A stretch of 64,000 nucleotides of DNA from Hansschlegelia plantiphila (GCF_027922265.1 NZ_BSFI01000008.1:264001-328000), one strand, 5' to 3'. Counted from the first letter of the stretch, positions 27,245 through 37,126 are shown. Notes: generated from the letters alone by a model not told the origin. Made by a program: numbers and translations.

Positions 27245-27971
27245 CGCGGCGCGAAAGGTCGAGGCGCCGGCCGGCGGCGACCTCGTTCTCGAGGGCGTCA
27301 CCAGCGGCTACGGCGCCGTGTCGGTCGTGAAGGGCGTGTCGCTTCGTGTCGCGCCCGGCGAGATCGTCGCGCTGCTCGGCAAGAACGGCATGGGCAAGAC
27401 GACCCTGCTGAAGACGATCCTGGGCATGACGCCTCTGAGCGGCGGCGCCATCGCGGTCGACGGCGCCTCGGTCGCGGGCCTGTCGCCGGCGAAGCTGGTC
27501 GCGCTCGGCGTCGGCTATGCGCCGCAGGAGCTGGCGCTTTTCCAGGACCTCTCGATCCGCGACAACCTGCGGCTCGCGCTTTCGAGCGACAAGCGATTGC
27601 CGGAGGCGCTGGAGCGCGTCTTCGGACATTTCCCCTTCCTCGCCGACCGGCTCTCGCAGCACGCCGGAACACTCTCGGGCGGCGAGCAGAAAATGCTGAT
27701 CCTGGCGCGCGCCCTGATGCTGAAGCCGCGGCTGCTGCTGATCGACGAGATTTCCGAGGGCCTTCAGCCCTCCGTGGTGGACCGGATCGCGACGGCGCTC
27801 GCCCACGAGCGGGCCGCCAGCGGGGCCAGCATGCTGATCGTCGAACAGAATCTCGACTTCGCCCTGCGCGTCGCCGACCGCTGGGCGGTGTTGAAGCTCG
27901 GAGAGATCGACGACGAGGGCGGCGTCGACGAAACCGCCAGAAGCCGCGCGCTCGCACACCTCGGCGTTTGA
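27237..27971 (+). CDS. Amide-type ABC transporter ATPase (LivF/UrtE family)
   Basis: A 244-residue ATPase. Walker A is GKNGMGKTT, signature LSGGEQKMLILARAL, Walker B LLLIDEISEGLQPS and H-loop MLIVEQNLDFA. The Walker B has ID-EISEG in place of the more common LDEPTEG, a conservative variant that keeps the catalytic Glu. The ATG at 27237 overlaps the fused subunit gene by 8 bases. It is the last transporter gene, about 150 bases before the allophanate hydrolase. Confidence 0.92.
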
Positions 27972-28120
27972 TCGGACGCATCGGCCGTCGCCCGCGCTCG
28001 ATGATGACGATTTGCGCATGCGGACCTGCCGCTCGCCATGCAATCTGTCGCCGCGGCGGTCGCGGGGGATGAACAGGCGTAGACGCGTTCCCGGCCGCCG
28101 AACTCGCGACAGGAGCCCGC

Positions 28121-29932
28121 ATGCCGACGAAACTCGCCGATCTTCCGCTCGACCTCGCCGCGCTCCGCGCCGCCTATGCAGACGGCCTCGACCCCGTCGC
28201 GGTGGTGGACGAGGTCTTCGACCGCATCGCGGCGCTCGACGATCCCGGCGTCTTCATCACGCTCGCTGACCGCGAGCAGGCGCGCGCCGCGGCCCGGGCG
28301 CTCGGCGCCAGGCCCGACGGCCGCGCGCTTTGGGGCGTCCCCTTCGCAGTGAAGGACAACATCGACGTCGCGGGATTGCCGACGACCTGCGCCTGCCCGG
28401 ACTTCGCCTACACGGCCCGCGCCGACGCCGTGACGGTGGAGCGTGCGAAGGCCGCGGGCGCGATCGTGGTGGGAAAGACCAATCTCGATCAGTTCGCCAC
28501 CGGCCTCGTCGGCGTGCGCACCCCATATCCGGCCCCGAAGAACGCAGTCGATCCCGAACTCGTGCCCGGCGGATCGAGCTCGGGATCGGCGGTCGCGGTG
28601 GCGCGAGGGCTGGTCAGCTTCGCGCTCGGCACCGACACGGCGGGCTCCGGCCGCGTGCCGGCGGGCCTCAACAACATCGTCGGCCTCAAGCCCACAGTCG
28701 GAGCGACGCCCTCGCGCGGGGTCGTTCCCGCGGTGCGCATGGCCGACGTCGTGACGGTCTTCGCGCAGACCGTCGACGACGCCTACACCGCCTATTCCGC
28801 GATCGGCGGCTACGACGCGGTCGATGCATTCTCGCGGGACGTCGCCATTCCGCCGCTCGGCGCGCTGCCGCCGAAGCTACGGATCGCGGTTCCCGACGCG
28901 GCGAGCCGGCGGTTCGGCGGCTCGGCCGAAGCGGCTGCGGCCTTCGACGCCACGCTCGAGGACCTGAAGGCGCTTGGCGCCGAACTGACGCCGTTCGATC
29001 TCGAGCCCTACTTCGCCGTCGCCCGCATGCTGTACGAGGATGCGATCGTCGCCTCGCGTTACGATGCGATCCGCGCGTTCTTCGACGCCTCTCCGAAGGC
29101 GCTGCACCCCGTCACCCGAGCGATCACCGAAAGCGGCAAGCGCTTCGACGCGGCGAACGCCTTCCACGTCCTTTACCGGCTGACCGAACTCCGCCGGGAG
29201 CTCGGTGGGCTCTGGACCCGCTTCGACGCCATGATCGTGCCGACCTATCCCCGGCCGCACACTGTCGCGGACGTCCTCGCCGATCCGATCGCGCTCAACA
29301 GCGAGCTCGGCGCCTACACCAACTTCGTGAACCTGCTCGACTTCTGCGCCATCGCGACGCCCGGCCGGCCCCGCGCCGACGCCAAGCCCGCCGGCGTGAC
29401 GCTGATCGGGCGCGCCGGAGCCGACGCGCTGGTCGCGGCGATCGGCGAGGCGCTGCATGAGGCCGGCGGCGTGCCCGTCGGCTCGATCGGCCGCCTCCCG
29501 CCGAAGCGTCCGAAACGCGCCGCCGCGATCGGACCGGACGACATGGAGCTCGTCGTGGTGGGCGCCCATCTCTCGGGCATGGCGCTCAACCACGAGGTCA
29601 CGTCGCGCGGCGGCCGCTTCCTTCGCGCGGTCGACACGAAGCCCTGCTACCGGCTCTACGCCGTGCCGGGAAAGATCGAGCGGCCGGGCCTGATCCGCGT
29701 CCCCGACGGCGACGGCGCGGCGATCGCGACCGAGGTCTGGGCGCTGCCTAGGGCGGCGTTCGGCGACTTCGCGCTCGGCGTCGGCGCGCCGCTCGGATTC
29801 GGGACCTTGCTGCTCGCCGACGGCACGACGCCGAAAGGCTTCCTGGCGGAGCCGGAAGGCGTGCGCGGAACCGAGGACATCACAGGCTTTGGCGGCTGGC
29901 GCGCCTATGTGGGATCAAAACTCTCCGCGTAG
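28121..29932 (+). CDS. atzF: Allophanate hydrolase, amidase plus C-terminal domain
   Basis: A 603-residue protein. The amidase-signature domain (residues about 1-440) has the Ser-cisSer-Lys triad: Lys in VPFAVKDNIDVAG, Ser in PGGSSSGSAVAVA and Ser in LGTDTAGSGRVPAG. The C-terminal domain (about 475-600) with ELVVVGAHLSGMALNHE and YRLYAVPGKIERPGLIRV is the AtzF/DUR1,2-type domain that acts on N-carboxyurea. The enzyme converts allophanate to ammonia and carbon dioxide. No urea carboxylase gene is adjacent, so allophanate should come from another reaction. It ends the amiCR-controlled transcription unit. A small hairpin without T-run lies at 29933-29948. Confidence 0.93.
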   Translation: MPTKLADLPLDLAALRAAYADGLDPVAVVDEVFDRIAALDDPGVFITLADREQARAAARALGARPDGRALWGVPFAVKDNIDVAGLPTTCACPDFAYTARADAVTVERAKAAGAIVVGKTNLDQFATGLVGVRTPYPAPKNAVDPELVPGGSSSGSAVAVARGLVSFALGTDTAGSGRVPAGLNNIVGLKPTVGATPSRGVVPAVRMADVVTVFAQTVDDAYTAYSAIGGYDAVDAFSRDVAIPPLGALPPKLRIAVPDAASRRFGGSAEAAAAFDATLEDLKALGAELTPFDLEPYFAVARMLYEDAIVASRYDAIRAFFDASPKALHPVTRAITESGKRFDAANAFHVLYRLTELRRELGGLWTRFDAMIVPTYPRPHTVADVLADPIALNSELGAYTNFVNLLDFCAIATPGRPRADAKPAGVTLIGRAGADALVAAIGEALHEAGGVPVGSIGRLPPKRPKRAAAIGPDDMELVVVGAHLSGMALNHEVTSRGGRFLRAVDTKPCYRLYAVPGKIERPGLIRVPDGDGAAIATEVWALPRAAFGDFALGVGAPLGFGTLLLADGTTPKGFLAEPEGVRGTEDITGFGGWRAYVGSKLSA

Positions 29933-30049
29933 CTTGCGCTGACGCAAGGTCGATCCCCTATCTTTCAGGTGGCGTCGAGGTCCGGCGTGTAGGACGCTCG
30001 GATTGCACCGATGCGGAAGGGCCGCGCGGCGGAAACGGGATGCGACGCG

Positions 30050-30871
30050 ATGAGCACGATCACGACGAAGGACGGCACAAGCATCTTCTACAAGGACTGG
30101 GGTTCGGGGCAGCCGGTGGCGTTCTCTCATGGGTGGCCGCTTTCGGCCGACGCCTGGGACCAGCAGATGATGTTCCTCGGCGCCAACGGCTACCGCGTCA
30201 TCGCTCATGACCGGCGCGGCCACGGCCGCTCCGGCCAGACATGGTCCGGCAACACGATGGACCAGTACGCCGACGATCTCGCCGAGCTGTTCGAGACGCT
30301 CGATCTCAGGGACATCGTGATGGTCGGCCACTCGACGGGCGGCGGCGAGGTCGCCCGCTACATCGGCCGGCACGGAACGAGCCGCGTCGCGAAGGCGGTG
30401 CTGCTCGGCGCCGTGCCGCCGCAGATGCTGAAGACGGAAGCCAATCCGGACGGACTTCCCAAGGAGGTGTTCGACGGCATCCGCGCCTCGACGCTGGCCG
30501 ACCGCTCGCAGTTCTTCCTTGACCTCACCATGCCGTTCTACGGCTTCAACCGCGAGGGCGCGAAGGTCTCCGAAGGCCTGCGGCAGTCGTTCTGGCTGCA
30601 GGGCATGATGGCGGGCGTCAAGCCGGCCTATGACTGCATAGCGCAGTTCTCGGAGACCGACTTCACGGAGGATCTGAAGAAGTTCGACGTGCCGACGCTG
30701 ATCGCGCACGGCGACGACGATCAGATCGTTCCGATCGGCGCGTCGGGCCTGAAGTCGGCGAAGCTCGTTCCGGGGGCAACGCTCAAGGTCTATCCGGGCG
30801 GCTCGCACGGGTTGGCCCAAGTCCAGACCGACGCGTTCAACGCCGACCTGCTGGCCTTCATCCGCGGCTGA
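30050..30871 (+). CDS. Alpha/beta hydrolase, non-haem chloroperoxidase / arylesterase type
   Basis: A 273-residue single-domain hydrolase. The nucleophile elbow is [16 protein letters not shown] (catalytic Ser), the acid is in [11 protein letters not shown] and the histidine in GGSHGL. The N-terminal [18 protein letters not shown] and oxyanion [14 protein letters not shown] are typical of cofactor-free haloperoxidase-like esterases. The ATG at 30050 (MSTITTKDG) is preferred over the upstream ATG at 30011. It is convergent with the CoxG-like gene, 3 bases apart. The natural substrate is unknown. Confidence 0.9.
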   Translation: MSTITTKDGTSIFYKDWGSGQPVAFSHGWPLSADAWDQQMMFLGANGYRVIAHDRRGHGRSGQTWSGNTMDQYADDLAELFETLDLRDIVMVGHSTGGGEVARYIGRHGTSRVAKAVLLGAVPPQMLKTEANPDGLPKEVFDGIRASTLADRSQFFLDLTMPFYGFNREGAKVSEGLRQSFWLQGMMAGVKPAYDCIAQFSETDFTEDLKKFDVPTLIAHGDDDQIVPIGASGLKSAKLVPGATLKVYPGGSHGLAQVQTDAFNADLLAFIRG

Positions 30872-30874
30872 AGG

Positions 30875-31657
30875 TCAGACCGGCGTCTGCTGCCAGAGGA
30901 TGTAGTAAACAAGGCAGCCGACCACGACGACGATCGCCGCGACCAGCATGATGCGCGTCACGGCGCTCGCGCTCGACGAGCCGGGGGACGCCGTCTCTTC
31001 AGCCGCGATCGCCACGGGGTCCGGCACGGCGGGGACGGCGGTCGGCGCGATCGGGGCCGAACCGAAAGCGAGCGGCGGCGCGTCGACCGTCGCGGTCTGA
31101 CCATCGGCCGGCTCCTCATGCACCAGCGGCGGCGCCTCAGCGAGCGGCGGCTGGGCCAACGGCGCCGGCTCCGGAGTCTCGGCGGCGGGCGCCTCTATCA
31201 CCGGCGCGGCGGCGTAGCCGGCTGAAAGCCGCGTCGCGAGCGCCTCGAAAAAACTCTCGGCGTTCTTGCGCGCGAAGCCCGTCACCAGGCGCGAACCAAG
31301 CTGGCCGATCTTGCCGGCGACCTCGACCTGCGCGTCGTAGGAGACCACCGTGCCGTCGCCGTCCTCGGCGAGGGTGACGTCCGCGCGGCCCTGACCCGAG
31401 CCGGAAGGCCCGGCGTCGCCATCGGCGAGCAGCGTGAAGCGCTCGGGCGCGGCGGCTTCGGTGCGGGTGACGGAACCGGTGAAGGCTGCGCGGACAGGCC
31501 CGATCTTGGCGTCGGCCGAGCCGTCGAAGGCGCCGTCGCCCGCGCGCTCCAGACGGGTGCATCCGGGAATGCACGCCTTCATCAGTTCGGGATCGTCGAG
31601 CGCCGCCCAAACGGCTGCGCGCGGCGCGGAAATGCGGTGAGAGCCGGAAAATTCCAT
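30875..31657 (-). CDS. CoxG-like SRPBCC protein with C-terminal membrane anchor
   Basis: A 260-residue protein. Residues 1-150 form a CoxG/SRPBCC domain (MEFSGSHRISAPRAAVWAAL, LMKACIPGCTRLERAGDG, RADVTLAEDGDGTVVSYDAQ). A Pro/Ala-rich linker follows (about 150-230), then a single C-terminal helix (RIMLVAAIVVVVGCLVYYIL). CoxG anchors carbon monoxide dehydrogenase to the membrane in Afipia (Oligotropha) carboxidovorans. No cox structural genes are in this window. The ATG at 31655-31657 begins the domain; the longer frame upstream is unsupported. A related xanthine-dehydrogenase-family maturation role is the alternative. Confidence 0.85.
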   Translation of the reverse strand: MEFSGSHRISAPRAAVWAALDDPELMKACIPGCTRLERAGDGAFDGSADAKIGPVRAAFTGSVTRTEAAAPERFTLLADGDAGPSGSGQGRADVTLAEDGDGTVVSYDAQVEVAGKIGQLGSRLVTGFARKNAESFFEALATRLSAGYAAAPVIEAPAAETPEPAPLAQPPLAEAPPLVHEEPADGQTATVDAPPLAFGSAPIAPTAVPAVPDPVAIAAEETASPGSSSASAVTRIMLVAAIVVVVGCLVYYILWQQTPV

Positions 31658-31800
31658 GACACCGTCAATACGCTGGCGACGCGGGAGCACTTGTTCTAGG
31701 GCGCGGCCCCGCCCCCGGTCCAGCGCCACGTGCGGCTTCGCTTGCCTCGGCCGTCCCGCGCTGCATTCTTCGCCGCGCCACAAATCGGAGAAGACCGCTG

Positions 31801-32490
31801 ATGCCCGCCTTCGTCTTTGACCCCGCCCCGCAGCCCGCCGTCGCCGTGCGCGGGACGTCGGCGCTGTTTCCGGCGCGCAGGGTCTATTGCGTCGGACGCA
31901 ACTACGCCGCCCACGCCGTCGAGATGGGTCACGATCCTGACCGGGAGCCGCCGTTCTTTTTCATGAAGACGCCGGACGCGCTGCTGGCGGACGGCGGCGT
32001 ATTTCCCTATCCGCCGGCGACCTCGGACGTGCACCACGAGATCGAGATGGTGGTGGCTCTCGGCGGCGGCGGTCGCGACGTCGCGGAGGCGGACGCGCTC
32101 GATCTGGTGTTCGGCTACGCCGTCGGAATCGACTTCACACGTCGCGACCTGCAGGCGGAGGCGAAGAGGCTCGCCCGGCCCTGGGAGATCGGCAAGGCGT
32201 TCGACCACGCCGCCCCCTGCGGTCCGATCGCCCCCGCCGCCGAGATCGGCCACCCGGCGAAGGGCGCAGTCACCCTCGACGTCAACGGGACGCGCCGCCA
32301 GACCGGCGACCTCGACCAGTTGATCTGGACCGTCCCGGAGATGATCTCGTGCCTCTCCCGTCTGTTCGAGCTCGCGCCGGGCGACCTGATCTTCTCGGGC
32401 ACACCGTCGGGCGTCGGCTCCGTCGTCCGCGGCGACGTCCTGCGCGGGCGCATCGAGGGAGTGGGACAGATCGACGTGACCGTGCGCTGA
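31801..32490 (+). CDS. Fumarylacetoacetate hydrolase family protein
   Basis: A 229-residue FAH-domain enzyme. The core motifs are [32 protein letters not shown], the metal-binding Glu pair in [14 protein letters not shown] and Asp in [15 protein letters not shown], and the C-terminal [17 protein letters not shown]. Single-domain members of this size hydrolyse fumarylpyruvate, 2-hydroxyhepta-2,4-diene-1,7-dioate or acylpyruvates in aromatic or amino acid breakdown. No other pathway genes are adjacent, so the substrate is open. Confidence 0.9.
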   Translation: MPAFVFDPAPQPAVAVRGTSALFPARRVYCVGRNYAAHAVEMGHDPDREPPFFFMKTPDALLADGGVFPYPPATSDVHHEIEMVVALGGGGRDVAEADALDLVFGYAVGIDFTRRDLQAEAKRLARPWEIGKAFDHAAPCGPIAPAAEIGHPAKGAVTLDVNGTRRQTGDLDQLIWTVPEMISCLSRLFELAPGDLIFSGTPSGVGSVVRGDVLRGRIEGVGQIDVTVR

Positions 32491-32635
32491 CGTCCCGATC
32501 ACGCGGACGTCAACAGTCACTCAACTGTCGTGCGGCCCCGCTAGCTTCCCCGCGGCCCAGGGGATCGAGCGGCCCGAAGTTCGGGCGCGCTCAGCGTCCG
32601 GCGCAGCTCGGCCCGGACGCGTTCGGGGAACTCAC

Positions 32636-34240
32636 ATGTTGCAAGTCGCTCCGCATCCCGCCCTCGCGGATTCAGACAAACCACGAGGCGGGGCCCGGCT
32701 GTTCGCGGGCGGCCTCTTCACGGCGATCCTGCTCATCGGCGTCGGCTACGCCGGGATCAGCCTTTTACGCGACCTCGAGTCCGTGCCGCCCTCCGGCTAT
32801 CTCGCCTACGCCCTGCTCGGCCTCGCGCTGCTGATCGCGCTCGGCTTCGAGTTCGTCAACGGCTTTCACGACACCGCGAACGCCGTCGCGACCGTGATCT
32901 ACACGCACTCGCTGAAGCCGAACCAGGCCGTGGTCTGGTCGGGCCTCTGGAACTTCCTCGGCGTTCTCACCTCGTCCGGCGCCGTCGCATTCGGCATCGT
33001 GTCGCTGCTGCCGGTGGAGCTGATCCTGAAGGTCGGCACCGACGCCGGCTTCGCAATGGTGTTCGCGCTGCTGATCGCCGCGATCATCTGGAACCTCGGC
33101 ACCTGGTATTTCGGGCTGCCGTCCTCGTCCTCCCACACGCTGATCGGCTCGATCATCGGCGTCGGCCTGATGAACCAGCTGATGGCCACAGATCCGAGCG
33201 GCGTGTCCGGCGTCGATTGGAGCCAGGCGCTCGGCATCGGCAAGGCGCTGCTGTTCTCGCCGCTGATCGGCTTCGGCGCGGCCGCGCTCCTGCTCATCGC
33301 GATGAAGGTCCTGGTCAAGCGCCCGGACCTCTACGCCGAGCCCAAGGGCGCCAACCCTCCGCCGCTCTGGATCCGCGGCCTGCTCATCCTGACCTGCACA
33401 GGCGTGAGCTTCGCGCACGGCTCGAACGACGGCCAGAAGGGCATGGGCCTGATCATGCTGATCCTGATCGGCACGGTGCCGACCGCCTACGCGCTGAACC
33501 GCGCGGTCGAGCCCGCCCAGATGCAGGCCTATCAGATCAACGCCGACAGGGCCGAGGCCGTGCTCGCAGCCCACGCCGCCGGCGCGCCCGCCTATGCCGG
33601 CGACCCGCGCCAGGCCGTCACCACCTTCGTCGGCGCCCGGACCATGACCGCCGAAACCGTGCCCGCGCTTCAGAGCCTGATCGACCTCACCGCGCGGGAC
33701 GTCGCGGGCTACGGCAAGATCGCCGACGTGCCGCCCGAGAAGGTCGGCAACGTCCGCAACGACATGTACCTCGCCTCCGAGGCGCTCCGGATCATGCAGA
33801 AAAGCGGACAGCCGGCCTTGACGGCGGACGAGGCCAGGGATCTCGCCGCCTTCAGGCGCTCGCTCGACGACGCCACCAAGTTCATCCCGACCTGGGTGAA
33901 GGTGGCGGTGGCGATCGCGCTCGGCCTCGGCACCATGGTCGGCTGGAAGCGCATCGTCGTCACGGTCGGCGAAAAGATCGGCAAGACCCACCTAACCTAT
34001 GCGCAGGGCGCCTCCGCCGAGCTCGTCGCGATGGCGACGATCGGGGCCGCGGACATCTACGGCCTGCCGGTGAGCACCACGCATGTGCTGTCGTCCGGCG
34101 TCGCCGGCACGATGGCCGCCAACCGGTCCGGGCTCCAGATCGCGACGATCCGCAACCTCGCGATGGCGTGGATCCTCACCCTCCCCGCGTCGATCGCGCT
34201 GGCGGGCGCCCTGTTCTGGATCCTGCGCCACGCGTTCTGA
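32636..34240 (+). CDS. pit: Low-affinity inorganic phosphate transporter (Pit family)
   Basis: A 534-residue membrane protein with two PHO4 halves. The first half has FVNGFHDTANAVATVIYT, LGTWYFGLPSSSSHTLIGSI and the second ADIYGLPVSTTHVLSSGVAG, the signature GANDVANA-like repeats of PiT carriers. Central FAHGSNDGQKGMGLIMLIL confirms the family. A cytoplasmic insertion of about 130 residues (about 290-420, Ala-rich) separates the halves, as in larger proteobacterial Pit proteins. It would import metal-phosphate with protons. A CorA/ZntB-like gene follows 25 bases later, suggesting co-transcription. Confidence 0.93.
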   Translation: MLQVAPHPALADSDKPRGGARLFAGGLFTAILLIGVGYAGISLLRDLESVPPSGYLAYALLGLALLIALGFEFVNGFHDTANAVATVIYTHSLKPNQAVVWSGLWNFLGVLTSSGAVAFGIVSLLPVELILKVGTDAGFAMVFALLIAAIIWNLGTWYFGLPSSSSHTLIGSIIGVGLMNQLMATDPSGVSGVDWSQALGIGKALLFSPLIGFGAAALLLIAMKVLVKRPDLYAEPKGANPPPLWIRGLLILTCTGVSFAHGSNDGQKGMGLIMLILIGTVPTAYALNRAVEPAQMQAYQINADRAEAVLAAHAAGAPAYAGDPRQAVTTFVGARTMTAETVPALQSLIDLTARDVAGYGKIADVPPEKVGNVRNDMYLASEALRIMQKSGQPALTADEARDLAAFRRSLDDATKFIPTWVKVAVAIALGLGTMVGWKRIVVTVGEKIGKTHLTYAQGASAELVAMATIGAADIYGLPVSTTHVLSSGVAGTMAANRSGLQIATIRNLAMAWILTLPASIALAGALFWILRHAF

Positions 34241-34265
34241 ACACGCGCCCTCCGTCGGAAGACGT

Positions 34266-35252
34266 GTGGACACCCTGGAGGAGCCGCGGCTGATCTGCGG
34301 CTTCCGTTGCGACGCGTCCGGCGACACGAGGCGTCTGCGCTGGGAGGACGTCGACCAAGCCTTGGCGCCGACGACCGCGGGCGGGCTGGTCTGGCTTCAC
34401 CTCGACGTCTCCGACGTGCGCGTGCAGCGCTGGCTCGCAGGACAGCCCGACCTGCCCTCCGAGGCGCGCAAGCTGCTGCTCGGGACCGAGACCCACCTGA
34501 CGCTGCGGATCGTCGGGGACGCCGTTCTCGGAGTCGTCTCCGACCTCCATCACGATTTTGAGGACGATCCGTCCACCGTGGGCGCGCTGCGGCTGTATTT
34601 CGACGAGCGCCGCGTCGTGACCGCGCGCCGGCATCCGCTGCAGGCGGTCGACCGGCTCCGTCGGAGTTTCGAGCGCGAGGGCTGCGAGCGCCGGCCGTTG
34701 CCGTTGATCGCCACGCTGCTGCATCACCTCTCCGACGCCTTCGTGGGACTGATTCACGAAGCGACGGTGGATCTCGACGCCGTGGAGGCCGCGATCCTCG
34801 ACGATGCGGCGGAAGGCGCCGCCGACCTCGGCCGCGTCAGGCGCAGGCTCGCGCGGCTACGCCGTCATCTCGGGCCCCAGCGGCTTGCGCTCGGCGCGCT
34901 CGCGGCCCGGCCTCCGGGATGGGCCGGCGCCGAGGACAGCGCGGCGTTGCGCGACGCGGTCTCCCGGCTCGACGGCGTCGGGCACGATCTCGATCTCGCC
35001 CAGGAGCGCGCCCGTCAGCTGCAGGACGAGCGCGCCGCCGCGCTCGCCGAGATCACCAACCGCAACCTATACGTGCTGTCGATCTTCACCGCGATCTTCC
35101 TGCCGATGACCCTGGTCACGGGCGTGTTCGGCATGAATGTCGGGGGGCTGCCGGGGGTGGGTCACGACGGAGGCTTCCTCTGGACGATGGCGTTGATGGC
35201 CGTCATCGGCGCCGGCACCTTCGTGGTCCTGAAGCTCGCCCGGATTTTCTGA
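34266..35252 (+). CDS. zntB: CorA/ZntB-family divalent cation transporter
   Basis: A 328-residue protein. A large cytoplasmic domain (TTAGGLVWLHLDVSDVRVQR, YFDERRVVTARRHPLQAVDR) and a long alpha-helix precede two C-terminal transmembrane helices. The pore motif GMNVGGLPGV sits between them: TAIFLPMTLVTGVFGMNVGG. The FGMN[V/T]GG form with GGLPG favours ZntB, a zinc transporter, over magnesium-type CorA. The GTG at 34266 (VDTLEEPRL) is chosen as the first in-frame start after the pit stop. Linkage to pit suggests handling of phosphate-associated metal. Confidence 0.88.
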   Translation: MDTLEEPRLICGFRCDASGDTRRLRWEDVDQALAPTTAGGLVWLHLDVSDVRVQRWLAGQPDLPSEARKLLLGTETHLTLRIVGDAVLGVVSDLHHDFEDDPSTVGALRLYFDERRVVTARRHPLQAVDRLRRSFEREGCERRPLPLIATLLHHLSDAFVGLIHEATVDLDAVEAAILDDAAEGAADLGRVRRRLARLRRHLGPQRLALGALAARPPGWAGAEDSAALRDAVSRLDGVGHDLDLAQERARQLQDERAAALAEITNRNLYVLSIFTAIFLPMTLVTGVFGMNVGGLPGVGHDGGFLWTMALMAVIGAGTFVVLKLARIF

Positions 35253-35278
35253 AGGCGAAGGGGAAGGATTGGCGAAGG

Positions 35279-35337
35279 GCCCCTCATCCGCCATCGCCTC
35301 GCGATGTCGGCCTCTCACCGCAAGCGAGGGGTGAGCC
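35279..35337. repeat. Degenerate rhizobial intergenic palindrome-like element
   Basis: The stretch begins CCCCTCATCCGCCATCGCC, contains the CTCGCG core and ends with CACCGCAAGCGAGGGGTGAG. It looks like a worn copy of the palindromic intergenic repeats common in Hyphomicrobiales genomes (CCTCATCCG...ccgcaagcgGGG forms). It lies between the zntB-like and MHS-transporter genes. The assignment is from pattern memory, not a search. Confidence 0.4.
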
Positions 35338-35446
35338 GGCGCCGGAACCCCACGACCGCCGAACGTCTAGCGCTCCCCGCGATTGTGCCGCGGACGCAGC
35401 GGCGCTATGGGCGGTCTCCCAATCCGCCGCCCCGGAAGTCATCGCC

Positions 35447-36763
35447 TTGTCCCCGTCCCACCCGCCTGCGAACTCTCCCGCCCGCGTGCTGTTCGCGAGC
35501 CTGATCGGCACCACGATCGAGTTCTTCGACTTCTACATCTACGCGACCGCCGCCGTGCTGGTGTTTCCAAAACTGTTCTTCCCCGGCAGCGACCCCGCGG
35601 CCGCCACGCTGCAGTCCTTCGCCACCTTCGCGATCGCGTTCTTCGCACGGCCCGTGGGCGCGGCGATCTTCGGGCATTTCGGAGACCGCGTGGGCCGCAA
35701 GGCGACGCTGGTCGCGGCGCTGATGACGATGGGGCTCTCGACGGTCGCGATCGGGCTGCTGCCCTCATACGCATCGATCGGGGTCGCGGCTCCGCTGCTC
35801 CTCGCGCTGTTTCGTCTGGGCCAGGGGCTCGGCCTCGGCGGCGAATGGGGCGGCGCGGTTCTGCTCGCGACCGAGAACGCGCCAAAGGGCAAGGAGGCCT
35901 GGTACGGCATGTTCCCGCAGCTCGGGGCGCCGATCGGCTTCCTGTGCTCGACCGGCAGCTTCCTGGCTCTCGACTGGTTGCTGACCGACGAGCAGTTCTT
36001 CTCGTTCGGCTGGCGCATCCCCTTCGTCGCGAGCGCCGTGCTCGTCATCATGGGGCTCTATGTCCGGCTGAAGATCACCGAGACGCCGGCGTTCCGACAA
36101 GCGCTCGAGCGCCACGAGCGGGTGCGCGTGCCGATGATCTCGGTGTTTTCCGAACACCTCGCGACGCTGATGCTCGCCACCATCGCGGCGACCGCGACAT
36201 TCGTGATCTTCTACCTGATGACGGTGTTCGCGCTGAGCTGGGGGACGGCTGCGCTCGGCTACACCCGCAGCGAATTCCTGCCGCTGCAGATGATCGGGGT
36301 GCTGTTCTTCGGCCTGACGATCCCGGTCGCCGCACGTCTCGCCGACGCCTGGGGGCGCGAGCGCACGCTGATCGCGGCCACCGTCGCGATCTTCCTGTTC
36401 GGCTTCCTGTTCGAGCCGCTGTTCGGCTCGGGCGGGGTCGGCGACGTCACGCTGTTCCTCTCGATCGGGCTTGCGCTGATGGGCTTCACCTATGGCCCGT
36501 TGAGCGCAGCGATGGCCGAGCTGTTCCCGACTGCCGTGCGCTACACCGGCTCCTCGCTCGCCTTCACGCTCGCGGGCATCCTTGGCGCCTCGCCCGCGCC
36601 ATACGTCGCGACCTATCTCGCCAAGACCTACGGGTTGGCCTCGGTCGGCTATTACCTGTCGGCGATCGCCTTGCTGACCGGCGTCGCCTTCGTCGCCATA
36701 GCGCGCCGGGCTGCGCGGGTCCGCAGACCGCTGTCCACGAACGCGGCGACGGGACGGGTCTGA
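35447..36763 (+). CDS. MHS-family MFS transporter (metabolite:H+ symporter)
   Basis: A 438-residue transporter with 12 predicted helices. It opens ARVLFASLIGTTIEFFDFYI, the hallmark N-terminus of the MHS family. The A-motif loop is FGHFGDRVGRKATLVAALMT, followed by LGLGGEWGGAVLLATENAPK and a C-terminal MGFTYGPLSAAMAELFPTAVRYTG. Known members carry carboxylates, osmolytes or aromatic acids; the substrate is unknown. The likely start is TTG at 35447 with GGAAG 8 bases upstream; no in-frame ATG lies near the first helix. GTG 35486 is possible but would trim residues before the first helix. Confidence 0.9.
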   Translation: MSPSHPPANSPARVLFASLIGTTIEFFDFYIYATAAVLVFPKLFFPGSDPAAATLQSFATFAIAFFARPVGAAIFGHFGDRVGRKATLVAALMTMGLSTVAIGLLPSYASIGVAAPLLLALFRLGQGLGLGGEWGGAVLLATENAPKGKEAWYGMFPQLGAPIGFLCSTGSFLALDWLLTDEQFFSFGWRIPFVASAVLVIMGLYVRLKITETPAFRQALERHERVRVPMISVFSEHLATLMLATIAATATFVIFYLMTVFALSWGTAALGYTRSEFLPLQMIGVLFFGLTIPVAARLADAWGRERTLIAATVAIFLFGFLFEPLFGSGGVGDVTLFLSIGLALMGFTYGPLSAAMAELFPTAVRYTGSSLAFTLAGILGASPAPYVATYLAKTYGLASVGYYLSAIALLTGVAFVAIARRAARVRRPLSTNAATGRV

Positions 36764-36839
36764 AACAGGCGCGGCGCGCCCGGTCGCGAGATCGGGCGGG
36801 CGGCGCTACAGGCTGCGTTTAAATGGCCAGGCCAGGAAC

Positions 36840-36914
36840 TGGTGCTGCGAGACAGGATTGAACTGTCGACCTCTCCATTACCAATGGAGTGCTCTACCAC
36901 TGAGCTACCGCAGC
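36840..36914 (-). tRNA. tRNA-Thr (GGT)
   Basis: A complete minus-strand cloverleaf with encoded CCA (complement of 36840-36842). The acceptor GCTGCGG (complement of 36908-36914) pairs with TCGCAGC. The anticodon stem CTCCA/TGGAG encloses TTGGTAA with anticodon GGT. D arm TAGCTCAGTGGTAGAGC and T arm ACAGTTCAATCCTGT are normal. Confidence 0.96.
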
Positions 36915-37083
36915 GCCGGGGGCTTCGAGCCGGCCGCGAAGCGGAGCCGGTCAGGCGCGCGGAACCTCTGCCATAAGCCCCCCGCGGGCGCAAGCGCGCC
37001 CGCGCCACGATCGGGCAAGAGTGACCGTCGGTCCTGCGGCTTTCCGGGAGACGCTTGCGCCGCGACGAAAGCGGAACTAGTTT

Positions 37084-37099
37084 GCGAACGAACGTTCGC
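37084..37099. promoter_or_regulatory. Probable TetR operator upstream of the efflux operon
   Basis: GCGAACGAACGTTCGC contains a perfect 10-bp palindrome CGAACGTTCG (37089-37098) and outer arms GCGAAC/GTTCGC. It lies 28 bases before the TetR gene start, where an autoregulatory TetR operator is expected. Confidence 0.6.
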
Positions 37100-37126
37100 T
37101 CTCTTTTTCAGGCGGGTCCGCGGCTC

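Noticed and set aside
29933..29948. Hairpin CTTGCG/CGCAAG after the allophanate hydrolase gene as a terminator.
   Set aside because: Only 6 bp with a 4-base loop and no T-run; not enough to call a terminator.
36984..37003. Perfect 8-bp hairpin GCGGGCGC/GCGCCCGC between tRNA-Thr and the TetR gene as a regulatory element.
   Set aside because: It has no T-run and no obvious relation to either gene; such GC palindromes are common by chance at this composition.
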